Shown in pieces: positions 18,478-29,291 of a stretch of DNA of 58,329 nucleotides (position 1 is the first letter of the stretch; each line of letters begins with the position of its first letter). This stretch comes from Mesostigma viride (Eukaryota > Streptophyta > Mesostigmatophyceae > Mesostigmatales > Mesostigmataceae). Both the position numbers and the translations under genes were made by a program. Location of the stretch: NCBI GenBank assembly GCA_009746045.1, contig RPFO01002238.1, forward strand, positions 1 to 58,329. Reading direction: 5' to 3'. The notes below the pieces were generated by a model that was not told the DNA's origin, did not search any database, and was given only the letters and a program-made list of their open reading frames with translations.

Positions 18478-20663
18478 AACAACAACAACAACAAGAAGCA
18501 GGACAAGGAGGACAAGTCTTCTCAGCGGTGCACCCGCTGTGGCATGAAGTACCACCTGCGGCCCACCTGCCGCAAGAACGTGGACGAGCTGGGGCATTTG
18601 GACGTCCTGTGCCACAAGTGCCACGGGCCGCCCCACGGTGACCCCAAGGACTGCAAGCGGCCTCCTTACGGCAAGAAGTGTGAGTCTCCCTCTCATGCTG
18701 GCTTGAGTGTGCCTGCTTCACCTTCTTCTTCTGCATGCCCCACTGTCAGAGCAGTGAGCAGTTCTGGAAAGGTGCTACAGCTGGTTTCAGAAGATTATGT
18801 CTCTAAACCAACCTTCACATCTATGGTTCCCAAGGTGTGCAGAGTGTCCCCAGCAGAGGATGCTCAGATCAGTTTTCAGGAGCTTGCTTTGCAGTTGCAT
18901 TTCCTTTATGGGCATGAAGTGAGTGCAGAGGTGGTGGCAGCAGCAATAGGGGGGGCAGCACTCAGACGTGCATGCCAGGTGGTCAGATCCCACTGCCAGC
19001 ATTGTCAGTTCAATGCACCCAAACCCCCTAAGTGGCATGTAGCTACCCCACCTAAGAGCAAGGGCAGGGTGGTAGGAGATGTCTTTCATATCAAAGGACA
19101 ATCTTACTTGGCACTTAAAGATGCATGGTCAAGGTACACAACCATTGAACCATTACCTGGAATGGACAAGACACAGTTGCTCAGGGCTCTCTTGATTGCT
19201 CAGGCCAGGTACTACCCTGTGGAGGCATTGTTACTGGATCAGCAGTTCACATGTCTTGCCAATGAACCAGGGTGTGAGGCTATTGATCTGGCTGGGCTAG
19301 AAGATCATGAGAGGCAAGGCATTATTGAAAGGGCCATCAGGTCCATTAAAACCCTTGTAGCCAAAGAAGATGGCAATCTGCTGGCTGACAGTGGGTCCTA
19401 TGCTGACAGAGCTCTGTGGTCCACCAGGTTGTGCCAAGTCCTCAACAGGAGGCCACTCATGAAAACCCCACAAGGGGTGGTCATTACACCAGATGGATTG
19501 CATGCAGGCATTTATCCACCTGAGGTACTAGCCCTCTACAACGCACAGCGAGCACAGACAGCTAGCAGGTTAGCTGTCAAGGATGCAAAGCATCCACGTC
19601 CCACCTTCAGAGAAGGGGATCAAGTCCTATTCTACAAGGAGTCGGGACTAGGCAAGGTGGGTACCTGGCATGGGCCAGCCACCATCCTAAAGTTTAACAC
19701 CACTGGCAGGACAGTGTTAGTTAAACACAATGACACGGGAAAAATTCACAGGTGTTCACCTCACAGGATGAAATTGTATTTTCCAACTGTGTCAGACGTG
19801 GCAGAGGAGGAAGAGCTGTTGGCCGACAGCCCTGTACAGTTGCCTGGCATCCCAGCGTTGCCCAGTGAGTGGTTGTTTGGAACACCCACTGGTGAGTGTG
19901 AGAGCCACACCCACTGTGACACCCAGGTCACCCTTGATGATTGCAGGCAGTCACTGCAGGATTGGCCCCCTGCAGCAGAGGGTCACATTGGCAAAACAGG
20001 TGATCAGCAACCTATCACCTCTACAAGTGTGAACATAGCTCAGCCACTAGCTGCACCTTCCAAACGCAGCCTAGCAGACGCTGTTCGCATTTTACAAGCA
20101 GCTCATAGAGCCAAAGCTCAAACTGCTGCAGGATCAGCTAAGGTGGGGAAGGTTGGGCAGAATGACAATAGCCCATTTATGGTTGCAGTGGACACACAAG
20201 CCCAGGTCAGCATTATCAGTGCCCTGGCTGTGCCCCATTTGCCTTTGGAACCTTCACCCTGGCACCATGTGGCTGATTTCTCAGGGCAGTCATCCCTCAA
20301 GGTACTAGGTCAGGTCATGTTGACTATACTCGGTATCCCCACCCTTTTCAGGTATTGGAAGGGTATAAAGGGAATGCTTTGTTGGGGGATCCTTTTCTCT
20401 GTTATCCTGGTGTCCTCATATCCAGTGATAGACTATCCATCCAGGACATGGGTGGTGTTGATCTGAAACATTTCAAAATTTCTCTTGAAAAACTTCTTAA
20501 CACCAACATTGCTTCTGTAAAATTTGCTACACCCAAGTATGCCCCAGGGCAAGAACCCTGTGTGGCAGACCTGGTTCACAACCAAAAACTTCATCCCAAC
20601 TCATTTGGATTGGGCAAGCATGATGTGGCTAAAATGTCTCCTCTTTCTTATGAACAGATAGAG
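16465..20663 (+). CDS. Element I gag-integrase-protease polyprotein (interrupted)
   Basis: One long frame after the palindromic insert. In order: a Pro/Ala-rich gag segment; a helical capsid-like region (about 17000-18150); a Lys-Gly repeat and Asn run; a zinc-knuckle-like region with several CxxC pairs (CTRCGMKYHLRPTC, 18532-18573); the integrase zinc part (LYGHEV ... CQHC); and an integrase core with candidate Asp in GDVFHIKG, Asp in ALLLDQQF and Glu in GIIERAIRSIK. Last is a retropepsin-like unit starting VAVDTQAQVSIIS. A one-base frameshift near 20350 moves the protease C-terminus (ALLGDPFLCYPG) into another frame, which runs to the TIR transposon at 20664. RT resumes at 29811. The order integrase-then-protease is opposite to standard copia. 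Confidence 0.8.
18316..18500 (+). repeat. GGCAAG and AAC repeats within gag
   Basis: A GGCAAG hexamer run (Gly-Lys repeat, about 18319-18390) followed by an AAC trinucleotide run (Asn repeat, about 18418-18494). The Gly-Lys repeat just before the zinc knuckle could bind RNA. Such runs are expansion-prone. Confidence 0.8.
20661..20663. repeat. Target-site duplication of the TIR transposon
   Basis: The GAG triplet before the left inverted repeat is repeated at 29811-29813 after the right inverted repeat. Removing the insert plus one GAG joins the pol frame (...LSYEQIE to QDCRTHIGF...). Confidence 0.65.
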
Positions 20664-20692
20664 GGGTGGTTTTACCGGATTAGGATACATTT

Positions 20693-21596
20693 GCACGGCT
20701 TCAAATGTATCCTAAATGCACCATTGGCAAACATGGTTTCTGGACATGGTCGATATCATTAATATGTTTGGCAAGCATAATATGATCATGCTTGCCAAAG
20801 ATGTTGTCTCTTTTCATATTTCACACATATATTATCGGCCTCGGCGTGCCATGCTTCCACGTTTGTTGTCTCTTTTCATATATTGTGAATATGATCAATA
20901 AAATTCCAAACATGACCATGTTGGAGACTTCAAGTGGAGCATCATGATTACTGTTTTCACTATTACGTAACCCATGGTTCATGTTAACATGGCATAATGA
21001 GCAATCCTATTGACCCCATGACTAATGGTGAAGTTAATAAAGTTACATCGTGGCACGTCACTATAGCATCAAGTTGCATCATTGTGCATAAAGTAGTTTA
21101 GCACTGAGTTGGCATGCCAACACCAGGTACACTAAATAAATTAAAACCAGAATTGATAAACAACCCAGTATCCAAATACAGTATCCATATATATGCAGGT
21201 CGTACTACAGGTACAGCCACGGCTGCCACGCGGCTTCTGCAGCGATCACGCTCTTTCTCCTAGACAATTGCTCTACTGGTCCCTACAGGTCGGTCGACTT
21301 GGACCATGATGCGTCAAGAACAGTTAATTGACCGACTTAAACAAGATGTTTGTCTACATGCAGCTGTCTGCACCTAACTAACGCGAAACCGCGTGCTACC
21401 AAATATAGGGGCAAATGCATGAGTAACACATGTCAACGCACAACCGGTGGAAATCACGCGATACCAACCGCGGCAACAGTGGTGTGAACATAGCGGGCAC
21501 TGACATGCAAAAAAGCACCAGCAGCGGCATCAGTAGCAAATTGTAGTAGCGGAACAATAGCCACTACATCAATGCAACAACACATCAGCCCAGCAA
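20693..21596. other. AT-rich noncoding left part of the TIR transposon
   Basis: About 900 bp without a credible ORF. The first 550 bp are AT-rich with repeated short words such as catgcttgcc and cttttcatat. The remainder is mixed sequence leading into the CAG-rich tract. No promoter or RNA gene is evident. Confidence 0.4.
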
Positions 21597-21950
21597 CACA
21601 GCAGCAGCATGACCGTAGCACAGCAGCAGCACAACTGTAGCACATCAACACGGCCGCATAGCAGGAGCACAAGTCAGCGCAGCAGCAACTTAGTATGCCG
21701 ATTCCTGAATTTCCTATCAGTGGACTATAGTCCATTGATAGGAAATTCACTAATAGGCAGTACTAGCTCAGCAGCACGGCAGCAATGCAGCAGTGCATCA
21801 ACACAGCAGCACGACAGCAATACATCAGCGGCACGGCAGCAATGCAGCAACACATCAGCACAATAGCACAGCAGCAGTACGGCAGCAATGCAGCAGCAAT
21901 AGCATGGCAGCACAGCAGCAGCAGCAGCACATGAGCAGCTCAATGACAAC
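21597..21950. repeat. Degenerate CAGCA-rich repeat with 40-bp palindrome
   Basis: An imperfect tandem array of agcagcac/agcagca-type units. In it, 21708-21747 is a near-perfect 40-bp palindrome (arms aatttcctatca and tgataggaaatt around ggactatagtcc) whose AT-rich composition differs from the surrounding array. It could form a cruciform, or be the joined ends of a small element. Confidence 0.65.
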
Positions 21951-21965
21951 AACGCTGCTTGCGCT

Positions 21966-24507
21966 TCAGCAGTCGTCGTCGTCGTCATCGTCATCGGCAA
22001 GGATGAGCGCTCGCTTCCGACGCCGGGAGGCGCCTGCGTTGTTGTTCTCCGCCACAACGTCGCTGGGTGGAACCATCTCGCGCAATCGAGCCTCGGCCAG
22101 GGTGATATCCGGCGCTTGCAACGCAGGGACGACCACACCGGGGCACCCGCAGATCTGTGCCTCCAGCTCGTGGAGAGGCACGCAAGAAACCGCGTCCTCC
22201 TCCCAACGGGCACCCCAGTACATGGCTACCATGTCGTTTTGCGTGTCGACAACAGCGACACGACCATGGTACCTGCCGTCCCGGCTTTCGGTGCGACCGT
22301 CCGCGGATGTCACACGCTCCGACGCCCAATGACACACGACTTGCCCTACGAGGTTGCGGCTGCCACTCTTGACCTGCAGCGTTACGCCTTCCCAGCATGC
22401 CTTCGCCATGCCGACGATGCCCTTCGAGCATTCAGCATCTTGCCACTTCACGACCGGGTGTTCCGCGTCATAGGGCACCTCCTTCAGCGCCTTTAGGCAC
22501 TCCTTGGTGAGCTTTTCGTTCGCACCCAAGGAGACTCCATGGGGCGGCTGACCTCGCTTGCCCACCACTTGTGTCAAGACGAGGTCTGAGGCGGTGATGA
22601 TCACCGTGTGCGCCGCAGTGGTTGGCGGATGGGGCCATTGCGCAATGTCTGTATTCCACGGGTGCCACGTGTCATGCAAATGCTTAGCGCGGTATACAAA
22701 GAGCTCAATAGAAGGTTGGCCGCCATCCTCCTTCGCAACCACCTCCTTGATGATGCCAACGAGGACTGGAGTCCACGTGAGCTTCGAGTTGCAGAGAATA
22801 CCAGCTGAAGGGTGCCAGTATAGAACAGCGGAGCCTTTCTCAACGCCTTGCATGCGCTTCAAGTAAGCGACCTTGGCTGCCATGGCCCTGTCTTCTGCCG
22901 CCCATTCCTGCTGTGTGTGGCCATCATGACGAACTCGGTCTACCAGCGGGGTGACGCGCACCGCCTCTGCGTCGACCAACGCCATGAAGTGCTCTTCTTG
23001 CGTCGGTGGTGGTTCAGGCGCTGCATCGTGCTCACGCAGGGCGGAGATGTCCGCGCGAGATGGCCACGGCAAAGGGCGCCACTCCTCAGGCACCTCCTCA
23101 GGGGCATGTGGGACTTGACTTGCGAAAAAAGGCCTTGTTTGGCTTGATGGTGTCGGGCGGAAAGTACCACTGCCAGATGCCATGGGGCAACTTCTCGACC
23201 CTTGTTTTGATCGACTCCAGCTCCTTCCCCAGAAACTCCATGTTCAATGGTGCGAAGGCTGGGGTGTCCTGCAACATCGGAATGCGGTCTGGATCCACAA
23301 GTCGGACGCCAAACAGCGGCCGCCCCTCCGCATCAAACCTGTATGGCTGTGTCATCGCCTTCCCGCACCGTGGCGCGCCTTCCTGTCGAGTCCCCGCGGG
23401 CTGCCACGGCGTCTTTTGGGACTCCGTGGTCCGGTAGGACAACCAGGTCTCTGTGTTGCCCTGTACCTGGAAGAAGACGGCGTGGTGCACCTTCATTGAG
23501 CGACCGCGTTTTTCAGGCACCGGCTGTGCCGCTCCGCCGCTCCGCCGCTCCGCCGCCCGCCGGCTGCGCCGCCGGCCCGCCGCGCGCCGGCTGCCCCGCC
23601 CCGTAGCCCGTCGACAGGCTGCCCCGCCCCGCCGCATGCCAGCTGCGCCGGCCCGCCGCCCACGCGCGCCGGCAGCGCCGTTGGCCCCCGCGCGCCGACG
23701 GCCCTGCCCCGCCGCCCGTTGACAGCCCCGCCCCGCCGCATGCCAGCTGCGCCGGCCCGCCGCCCATGCGCGCCGGCAGCGCCGCTGGCCCCCGCGCGCC
23801 GACGGCCCTGCCCCGCCGCCCGTCGACTGCCCCGCCCCGCCGCCCGTCGACAGCCCTGCCCCGCCGCATGCAGGCTGCGCCGCCGCTGCCACCTCGCTGC
23901 GCGCTGGCTGCGCCACCTCGCCGCCCGCCGACGGCGCCGCCCCGCCGCGCACCGGCTGCCCCGCCCCGCCGCCTGTCGACTGCCCCGCCCCGCCGCATGC
24001 CAGCTGCGCCGGCCCGCCGCCCACGCGCGCCGGCAGCGCCGCTGGCCCCCCGCGCGCTGACGGCCCTGCCCCGCCGCCCGTCGACTGCCCCGCCCCGCCG
24101 CCCGTCGACAGCCCCGACCCACCGCATGCCAGGTGCGCCGGCCCGCCGCCCGCGCGCGCCGGCAGCGCCGCTGGCCCCCCGCGCGCCGACGGCCCTGCCC
24201 CGCCGCCCGTCAACAGCCCTGCCCCGACGCCCGTCGACAGCCCCGCCCCGCCGCATGCCAGCTGCGCCGGCCCGCTGCCCACGCGCGCCGGCAGCGCCGC
24301 TGGCCCTGCCCCGCCGCCCGTCGACTGCCCCGCCCCGCCGCCCGTCGACAGCCCTGCCCCGCCGCATGCCAGGTGCGCCGGCCCGCCGCCCGCGCGCACC
24401 GGCAGCGCCGCTGGCCCCCCGCGCGCCGACGGCCCTGCCCCGCCGCCCGTCGACAGCCCCGCCCCGCCGCATGCCAGCTGCGCCGGCCGGCCGCCCATGC
24501 GCGCCAT
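21966..24507 (-). CDS. Transposon-borne ORF pair, probably one frameshifted gene
   Basis: Two overlapping minus-strand frames that read as one protein with a single-base slip near 23125 (a TTTTTT run on this strand). The N-terminal half (from 24507) is a long Gly/Ala/Arg-rich array encoded by the minisatellite. It passes into a unique region (HHAVFFQVQGNTETWLSYRT, LFGVRLVDPDRIPMLQ, LPHGIWQWYFPPD). The downstream frame (from 23183) holds about 400 residues with SAVLYWHPSAGILCNSKLTW and IELFVYRAKHLHDTWHPWN, and ends in a poly-Asp tail. I do not recognise a domain; the aromatic strand-rich segments are vaguely like BAH or tudor folds. It could be a transposition protein or a captured host gene. 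No DDE or Rep/helicase motif is visible. Confidence 0.45.
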
Positions 24508-24525
24508 GCGCTTCGCAGGTCCATT
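23520..24525. repeat. GC-rich minisatellite, about 1 kb
   Basis: An array of imperfect GC-rich units built from words such as gccggcccgccgccc, cgccggcagcgccgctggcc and ccgccccgccgcccgtcgac, with a higher-order period of roughly 90-180 bp. Open in several frames on both strands, which explains the many spurious ORFs here. Confidence 0.85.
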
Positions 24526-24639
24526 GGGATCATGAGGCCTGCGCAGAATCTCACCTCGGAGGCCCGTGCTACTTCTAGTAAGATGCTTGCATTTTCAATG
24601 CGTCACCTATATGCAGGCATAGAGGGTGGTACATGGCGC

Positions 24640-25590
24640 TAGACTCATCAAGGGATAGGAGCCATGCCCTCAGCAATTACTCACCTCCTGGCCCTTGCTG
24701 TTGCGGTCTCGGATGAAGATGATGGTCTACACGCCGCCGCATGCAAACAAGGAATGAGAGACAAAGCCGTGCGAGGCCAATATGGGCACAGTGAGAGAAA
24801 CAAGTCGACGCGAACCTACATCACGAGTGTCAGCGAAGGGGACCCATGGGAGAAGTCTCCCTCCCATGGTATCATTCACGGACACACGCAGCGGCCATGG
24901 GAACAGCCAAAACAGCAGGTTCACACACGCAAGGGCAACGACCTGCAGTGCCTGACCAGCATGTCGGTCAGTTGTGATTGGCAAGGCAGAGCCACACACA
25001 CCAGGTACACGCTGCATGGGCAGGGAAGACGCTCTTACATGAGAAAAAGCGAGGAAACGTGCGCGAGAAGGATATTAAGAGCGATCCGCGCTAGAAGGAT
25101 GCTACAATAGCATCATATATTCAAGAATTAGCAAAGAAAGATGTAGAAAAGAGACAAAAGAAAGAAATACGAGAGAAAGCAAAGACAGGGAGCTGCCAAA
25201 CAGGGCAGACAAAAGGTTACGAGCGGCAAGAGTTGTGAACGCTGCACTTGATTGCTTTCTCTGACTTGTCAACTGCGAAGAGTGACTGACTTACCTCTCT
25301 GGAAATGGTATGCTCAGCATCCCATGGTAATGAAATGGTGAGCTATGCTGTCAGACATGCCTATATAACATAGCTACCCTAGGGTCCTAATACAAAACTA
25401 GAAATCAAACCATACCGTGAGTTTCCCGGCTCGCACGGCCTCCTCCCTTTGTGCCGACGCCTGCAAACACAACGGGCCGTGGAGGAGGGTGGAAAGGTGG
25501 GCAAGTGTGGAGGAGTTTGGGGGGGACCGGGTTGAGCAGCGGTGGGGGAAAGATGTGCCGGTCATGATGTTGTCAACTACAGCTGTTGTA
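24640..25590. other. Region without a recognisable gene
   Basis: About 950 bp of mixed-composition DNA inside the TIR transposon. The ORFs present are short and show no motif. There is a purine-rich stretch around 25120-25200. I see no RNA gene or regulatory feature. Confidence 0.3.
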
Positions 25591-25594
25591 TCGT

Positions 25595-25915
25595 GATTCA
25601 CCTTCAATAAGTCTACTGTTCTACATCCGGTGGTGGATGGACACAAGCAATAAAGGCCCCGCCCACAACTCAGATTTCTTTAGAAAATCTACTGATCTAC
25701 ATTCGATGGCGCCTTCACAGAAGCAGGAAACTCCGCCCACCGGTCAAATGTGACGCCCAACAAAGCCCCAACTTATTTCTTCAAGAAGTATACTGTTTTA
25801 CATCCGGTAGTGCTTGGACAGAAGCAATATGTAAAGCCCGCCCACAAATCGGATTTCTTTACGAAAAACCTGTTTTACATTCGATGGGGTCTTGACAGAT
25901 TCAAGCAGCAATACT
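25595..25915. repeat. Imperfect tandem repeats of about 75-90 bp
   Basis: Four diverged copies of a unit containing (t)actg(t/a)tctacat(c/t)cg(g/a)tgg...acag/caagca followed by a gcccgcccaca-like segment, starting near 25608, 25687, 25790 and 25868. Confidence 0.6.
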
Positions 25916-25974
25916 CGTTTCTACCTGCGTGCGACTGCAGCGGCCGAGTGCTGCAACTTGCCTTCACGTCCCAG

Positions 25975-27215
25975 TCTTCACGTGTCAGTCCTGGTCTTCA
26001 CGTCTTCACGTCTTCACGTCTTCACGTCTTCACGTCTTCACGTCTTCACGTCTTCACGACTTCACCTGAACTTGCGGCGTATCGTATCTTTGATACCTTG
26101 CATGCACGTCTTCACGTCTTCACGTCTTCACCGCGTCTTCACCTGTCTTCACCACGTCTTCACGTCTTCGCGTCTTCACGTCTTCACGGCTTCACCTGAA
26201 CACCTGAACTTCACCTGAACTTGCCGTATCGTGTCTTCACGTCTTCACGTCTTCACGTCTTCACGTCTTCACCGCGTCTTCACCTGTCTTCACCACGTCT
26301 TCACGGCTTCACGGCTTCACGTCTTCACGGCTTCACCTGAACACCTGAACTTCACCTGAACTTGCCGTATCGTGTCTTCACGTCTTCACGTCTTCACGTC
26401 TTCACGTCTTCACGTCTTCACCGCGTCTTCACCTGTCTTCACCACGTCTTCACGTCTTCGCGTCTTCACGTCTTCACGGCTTCACCTGAACACCTGAACT
26501 TCACCTGAACTTGCCGTATCGTGTCTTCACGTCTTCACGTCTTCACGTCTTCACGTCTTCACCGCGTCTTCACCTGTCTTCACCACGTCTTCACGGCTTC
26601 ACGGCTTCACGTCTTCACGGCTTCACCTGAACACCTGAACTTCACCTGAACTTGCCGTATCGTGTCTTCACGTCTTCACGTCTTCACGTCTTCACGTCTT
26701 CACGTCTTCACCGCGTCTTCACCTGTCTTCACCACGTCTTCACGGCTTCACGGCTTCACGTCTTCACGGCTTCACCTGAACACCTGAACTTCACCTGAAC
26801 TTGCCGTATCGTGTCTTCACGTCTTCACGTCTTCACGTCTTCACGTCTTCACGTCTTCACCGCGTCTTCACCTGTCTTCACCACGTCTTCACGGCCTCAC
26901 GGCTTCACGTCTTCACGGCTTCACCTGAACACCTGAACTTCACCTGAACTTGCCGTATCGTGTCTTCACGTCTTCACGTCTTCACGTCTTCACGTCTTCA
27001 CGTCTTCACCGCGTCTTCACCTGTCTTCACCACGTCTTCACGGCTTCACGGCTTCACGTCTTCACGGCTTCACCTGAACACCTGAACTTCACCTGAACTT
27101 GCCGTATCGTGTCTTCACGTCTTCACGTCTTCACGTCTTCACGTCTTCACGTCTTCACCGCGTCTTCACCTGTCTTCACCACGTCTTCACGGCTTCACCT
27201 GAACACCTGAACTTT
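25975..27215. repeat. TCTTCACG octamer satellite with higher-order structure
   Basis: Runs of the octamer tcttcacg organised in a higher-order unit of about 145-150 bp. Each unit holds an octamer run, then ccgcgtcttcacctgtcttcacc, a cggcttcac cluster, and cttcacctgaacacctgaacttcacc ending in cttgccgtatcg. The junction word ccgtatcgtgtcttcac recurs near 26223, 26365, 26513, 26656, 26803, 26955 and 27103. No spacer/repeat alternation of CRISPR type. Confidence 0.9.
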
Positions 27216-27456
27216 GCGTATCGTATCTTTCATACATTGCATCATTTGCATGCCTTGGAGCTGCACGTCTTCAAGCAGTGTCACCCAGTTCCCGCTTGAT
27301 TCAAATGCACTTCGCGCTTGAATTCGTGACTTCGCCCCGCTCAAGGTGGAAAGAATGATGGGCACTAGCCACGGGAACTATGCCCGATGCTGATAGCCGA
27401 AGCGATGACATGGACGAATTGATTGATTTGTGTTATGCCGGGGACGATTGTAGAAA

Positions 27457-27727
27457 ATGGGTGCTAGGAAAGAAATCTGGTGCCATGAAAGTAGATTTTT
27501 TGGCCGGTGCAAACCACCAATGCGCCGGCCGATGTGGCAAGGTCCTGCACGGCAGCCAGAGCGCACCCAGCCAGAGCGTACCCAGCCGCTGCCGCCGCCG
27601 ACCCCCGTACTGGTGGGCGTGGAACAGACGATGAGAGAGATGCAACGAGCTATGGAGAACCAAAGCAAGAAGGTTGAAGAGCTTGGTTTGCAGCTGCGTC
27701 AAGAGGTGCAGAAACAAGTGGTCCAGC

Positions 27728-27766
<39 letters not shown>

Positions 27767-27803
27767 TGCAGCAGCAACTGCAGCAGCAACTGCAGCAACA
27801 ACT

Positions 27804-27880
<77 letters not shown>

Positions 27881-28011
27881 TTCAGTTCCCGCAGGCAGCG
27901 TCGGCAATGTCGCAGTTTCCACAGGCATTGTCGGCACTGCAGCAGTTTTCGCAGGGACCGTCGGCAGCAGAGCAGTTCCCGCAGGGATCATCGGTGGTGC
28001 AGCAGTTCTTT
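27457..28011 (+). CDS. Poly-Gln protein, candidate exon 1
   Basis: An ORF of 185 codons up to a candidate splice donor (GTGAGT at 28012). After a basic/Pro-rich start it has a coiled-coil-like stretch (MREMQRAMENQSKKVEELGLQ), then a Gln tract of about 55 residues encoded by CAG repeats (27733-27880). It ends with 11-residue repeats of the type QFPQAxSAxxQ. The true start is unsure: the Met at 27457 is the first in this frame, but another frame opens at 27380. Long Gln tracts are typical of eukaryotic regulatory proteins. No transposase motif. It lies on the plus strand of the TIR transposon, opposite in direction to the 21966-24507 ORFs. Confidence 0.45.
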
Positions 28012-29171
28012 GTGAGTCATTCGTGTAGTGTTGAGTGGGTGGGGTGGGGGTGTGTGTGGGGGGGGGGTGTAGGGGGGTTTGACTGTGTGACTGCGTGGCT
28101 GCTTGGCTGGAAAGGAGGGTGCGTGGCTGTGTGGCTGCGTGGCTGCGCTGCTGCGTGGCTGCGTGGCTGCGTGGCTGCGTGGCTGCGTGGCTGCGCTGCT
28201 GCGTGGCTGCGTGGCTGCGTGGCTGTGTGGCTGCGTGGCTGCGTGGCTGCGTGGCTGCGCTGCTGCGTGGCTGCGTGGCTGGAAAGGAGGGTGCGTGGCT
28301 GTGTGGCTGCGTGGCTGCGCTGCTGCGTGGCTGCGTGGCTGCTTGGCTGGAAAGGAGGGTGCGTGGCTGTGTGGCTGCGTGGCTGCGCTGCTGCGTGGCT
28401 GCGTGGCTGCGTGGCTGCGTGGCTGCGTGGCTGCGTGGCTGCGTGGCTGCGTGGCTGCGTGGCTGCGTGGCTGGAAAGGAGGGTGCGTGGCTGTGTGGCT
28501 GCGTGGCTGCGCTGCTGCGTGGCTGCGTGGCTGCGTGGCTGCGCTGCTGCGTGGCTGCGTGGCTGCGTGGCTGTGTGGCTGCGTGGCTGCGCTGCTGCGT
28601 GGCTGCGTGGCTGCGTGGCTGCGTGGCTGCTTGGCTGGAAAGGAGGGTGCGTGGCTGTGTGGCTGCGTGGCTGCGCTGCTGCGTGGCTGCGTGGCTGCGT
28701 GGCTGGAAAGGAGGGTGCGTGGCTGTGTGGCTGCGTGGCTGCGCTGCTGCGTGCTGCGTGGCTGCGTGGCTGCGTGGCTGCGTGGCTGCTTGGCTGGAAA
28801 GGAGGGTGCGTGGCTGTGTGGCTGCGTGTAGCTGCGCTGCTGCGTGGCTGCGTGGCTGCGTGGCTGCGTGGCTGCGTGGCTGCGTGGCTGCGTGGCTGGA
28901 AAGGAGGGTGCGTGGCTGTGTGGCTGCGTGGCTGCGCTGCTGCGTGGCTGCGTGGCTGCGTGGCTGCGTGGCTGGCTGGGGGGGGGGGGGGTGCCGGGTG
29001 CGTGGATGCGTGGATGTGTGGCTGGGTGGGTGCGTCACTGCGTGGCTGGCTGGCTCTGTGGCTGCGTGGGCGGCTGGATGGCCGGGTCAGCGTGGCTTCG
29101 TGTTCAATGGGATGCTAATATGTTGTTGCCTTTGGATGCCACAGTTCATGGATTCTTTTGTTCACATGCAG
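28012..29171 (+). other. Candidate spliceosomal intron filled by a minisatellite
   Basis: The donor GTGAGT at 28012 and acceptor TTTTGTTCACATGCAG ending at 29171 flank 1160 bp. Removing it keeps phase 0 and adds 39 codons to a stop. Nearly all of the intron (28085-29060) is the GGCTGCGT octamer array. Confidence 0.5.
28085..29060. repeat. GGCTGCGT octamer minisatellite
   Basis: Runs of ggctgcgt with variant octamers (ggctgtgt, gctgcgct) arranged in higher-order blocks. Each block is marked by ggctggaaaggagggtgcgtgg (near 28104, 28278, 28347, 28471, 28635, 28702, 28793, 28896). Open in all plus frames because eight is not a multiple of three, giving meaningless WLRGCVAA-type translations. Confidence 0.9.
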
Positions 29172-29291
29172 GTGCTGCCGTCTTCCCCATCGACGTCGTC
29201 AAGACCGATGTCGCCAAGAAGGATGATGCAATCACTCTCGGCCATGTTTAACTCATGTGGGCCTTCATGGCCATACGGGAAATATTATTGA
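29172..29291 (+). CDS. Candidate exon 2 of the poly-Gln gene
   Basis: 40 codons including the TGA stop, in phase with the 27457 frame after removal of the candidate intron. Ser/Pro/Met-rich (VLPSSPSTSSRPMSPRRMMQ), similar in low-complexity style to exon 1. The remaining 490 bp to the right inverted repeat are AT-rich and noncoding. Confidence 0.4.
   Translation: MLPSSPSTSSRPMSPRRMMQSLSAMFNSCGPSWPYGKYY

Noticed and set aside
23247-24642. Plus-strand Pro/Arg/Ala-rich ORFs over the GC-rich minisatellite
   Set aside because: Repeat-driven open frames; only the minus frame joins to unique protein-like sequence at its end.
25975-27215. Possible CRISPR array
   Set aside because: The repeats are continuous octamers without unique spacers, no cas-like gene is near, and the context is a eukaryotic transposon.
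27650-29291. Long ORFs on both strands reading WLRGCVAA or SHAATQPR repeats
   Set aside because: An octamer array lacking stops is open in all frames; it probably lies in an intron, and the translations are artefacts.
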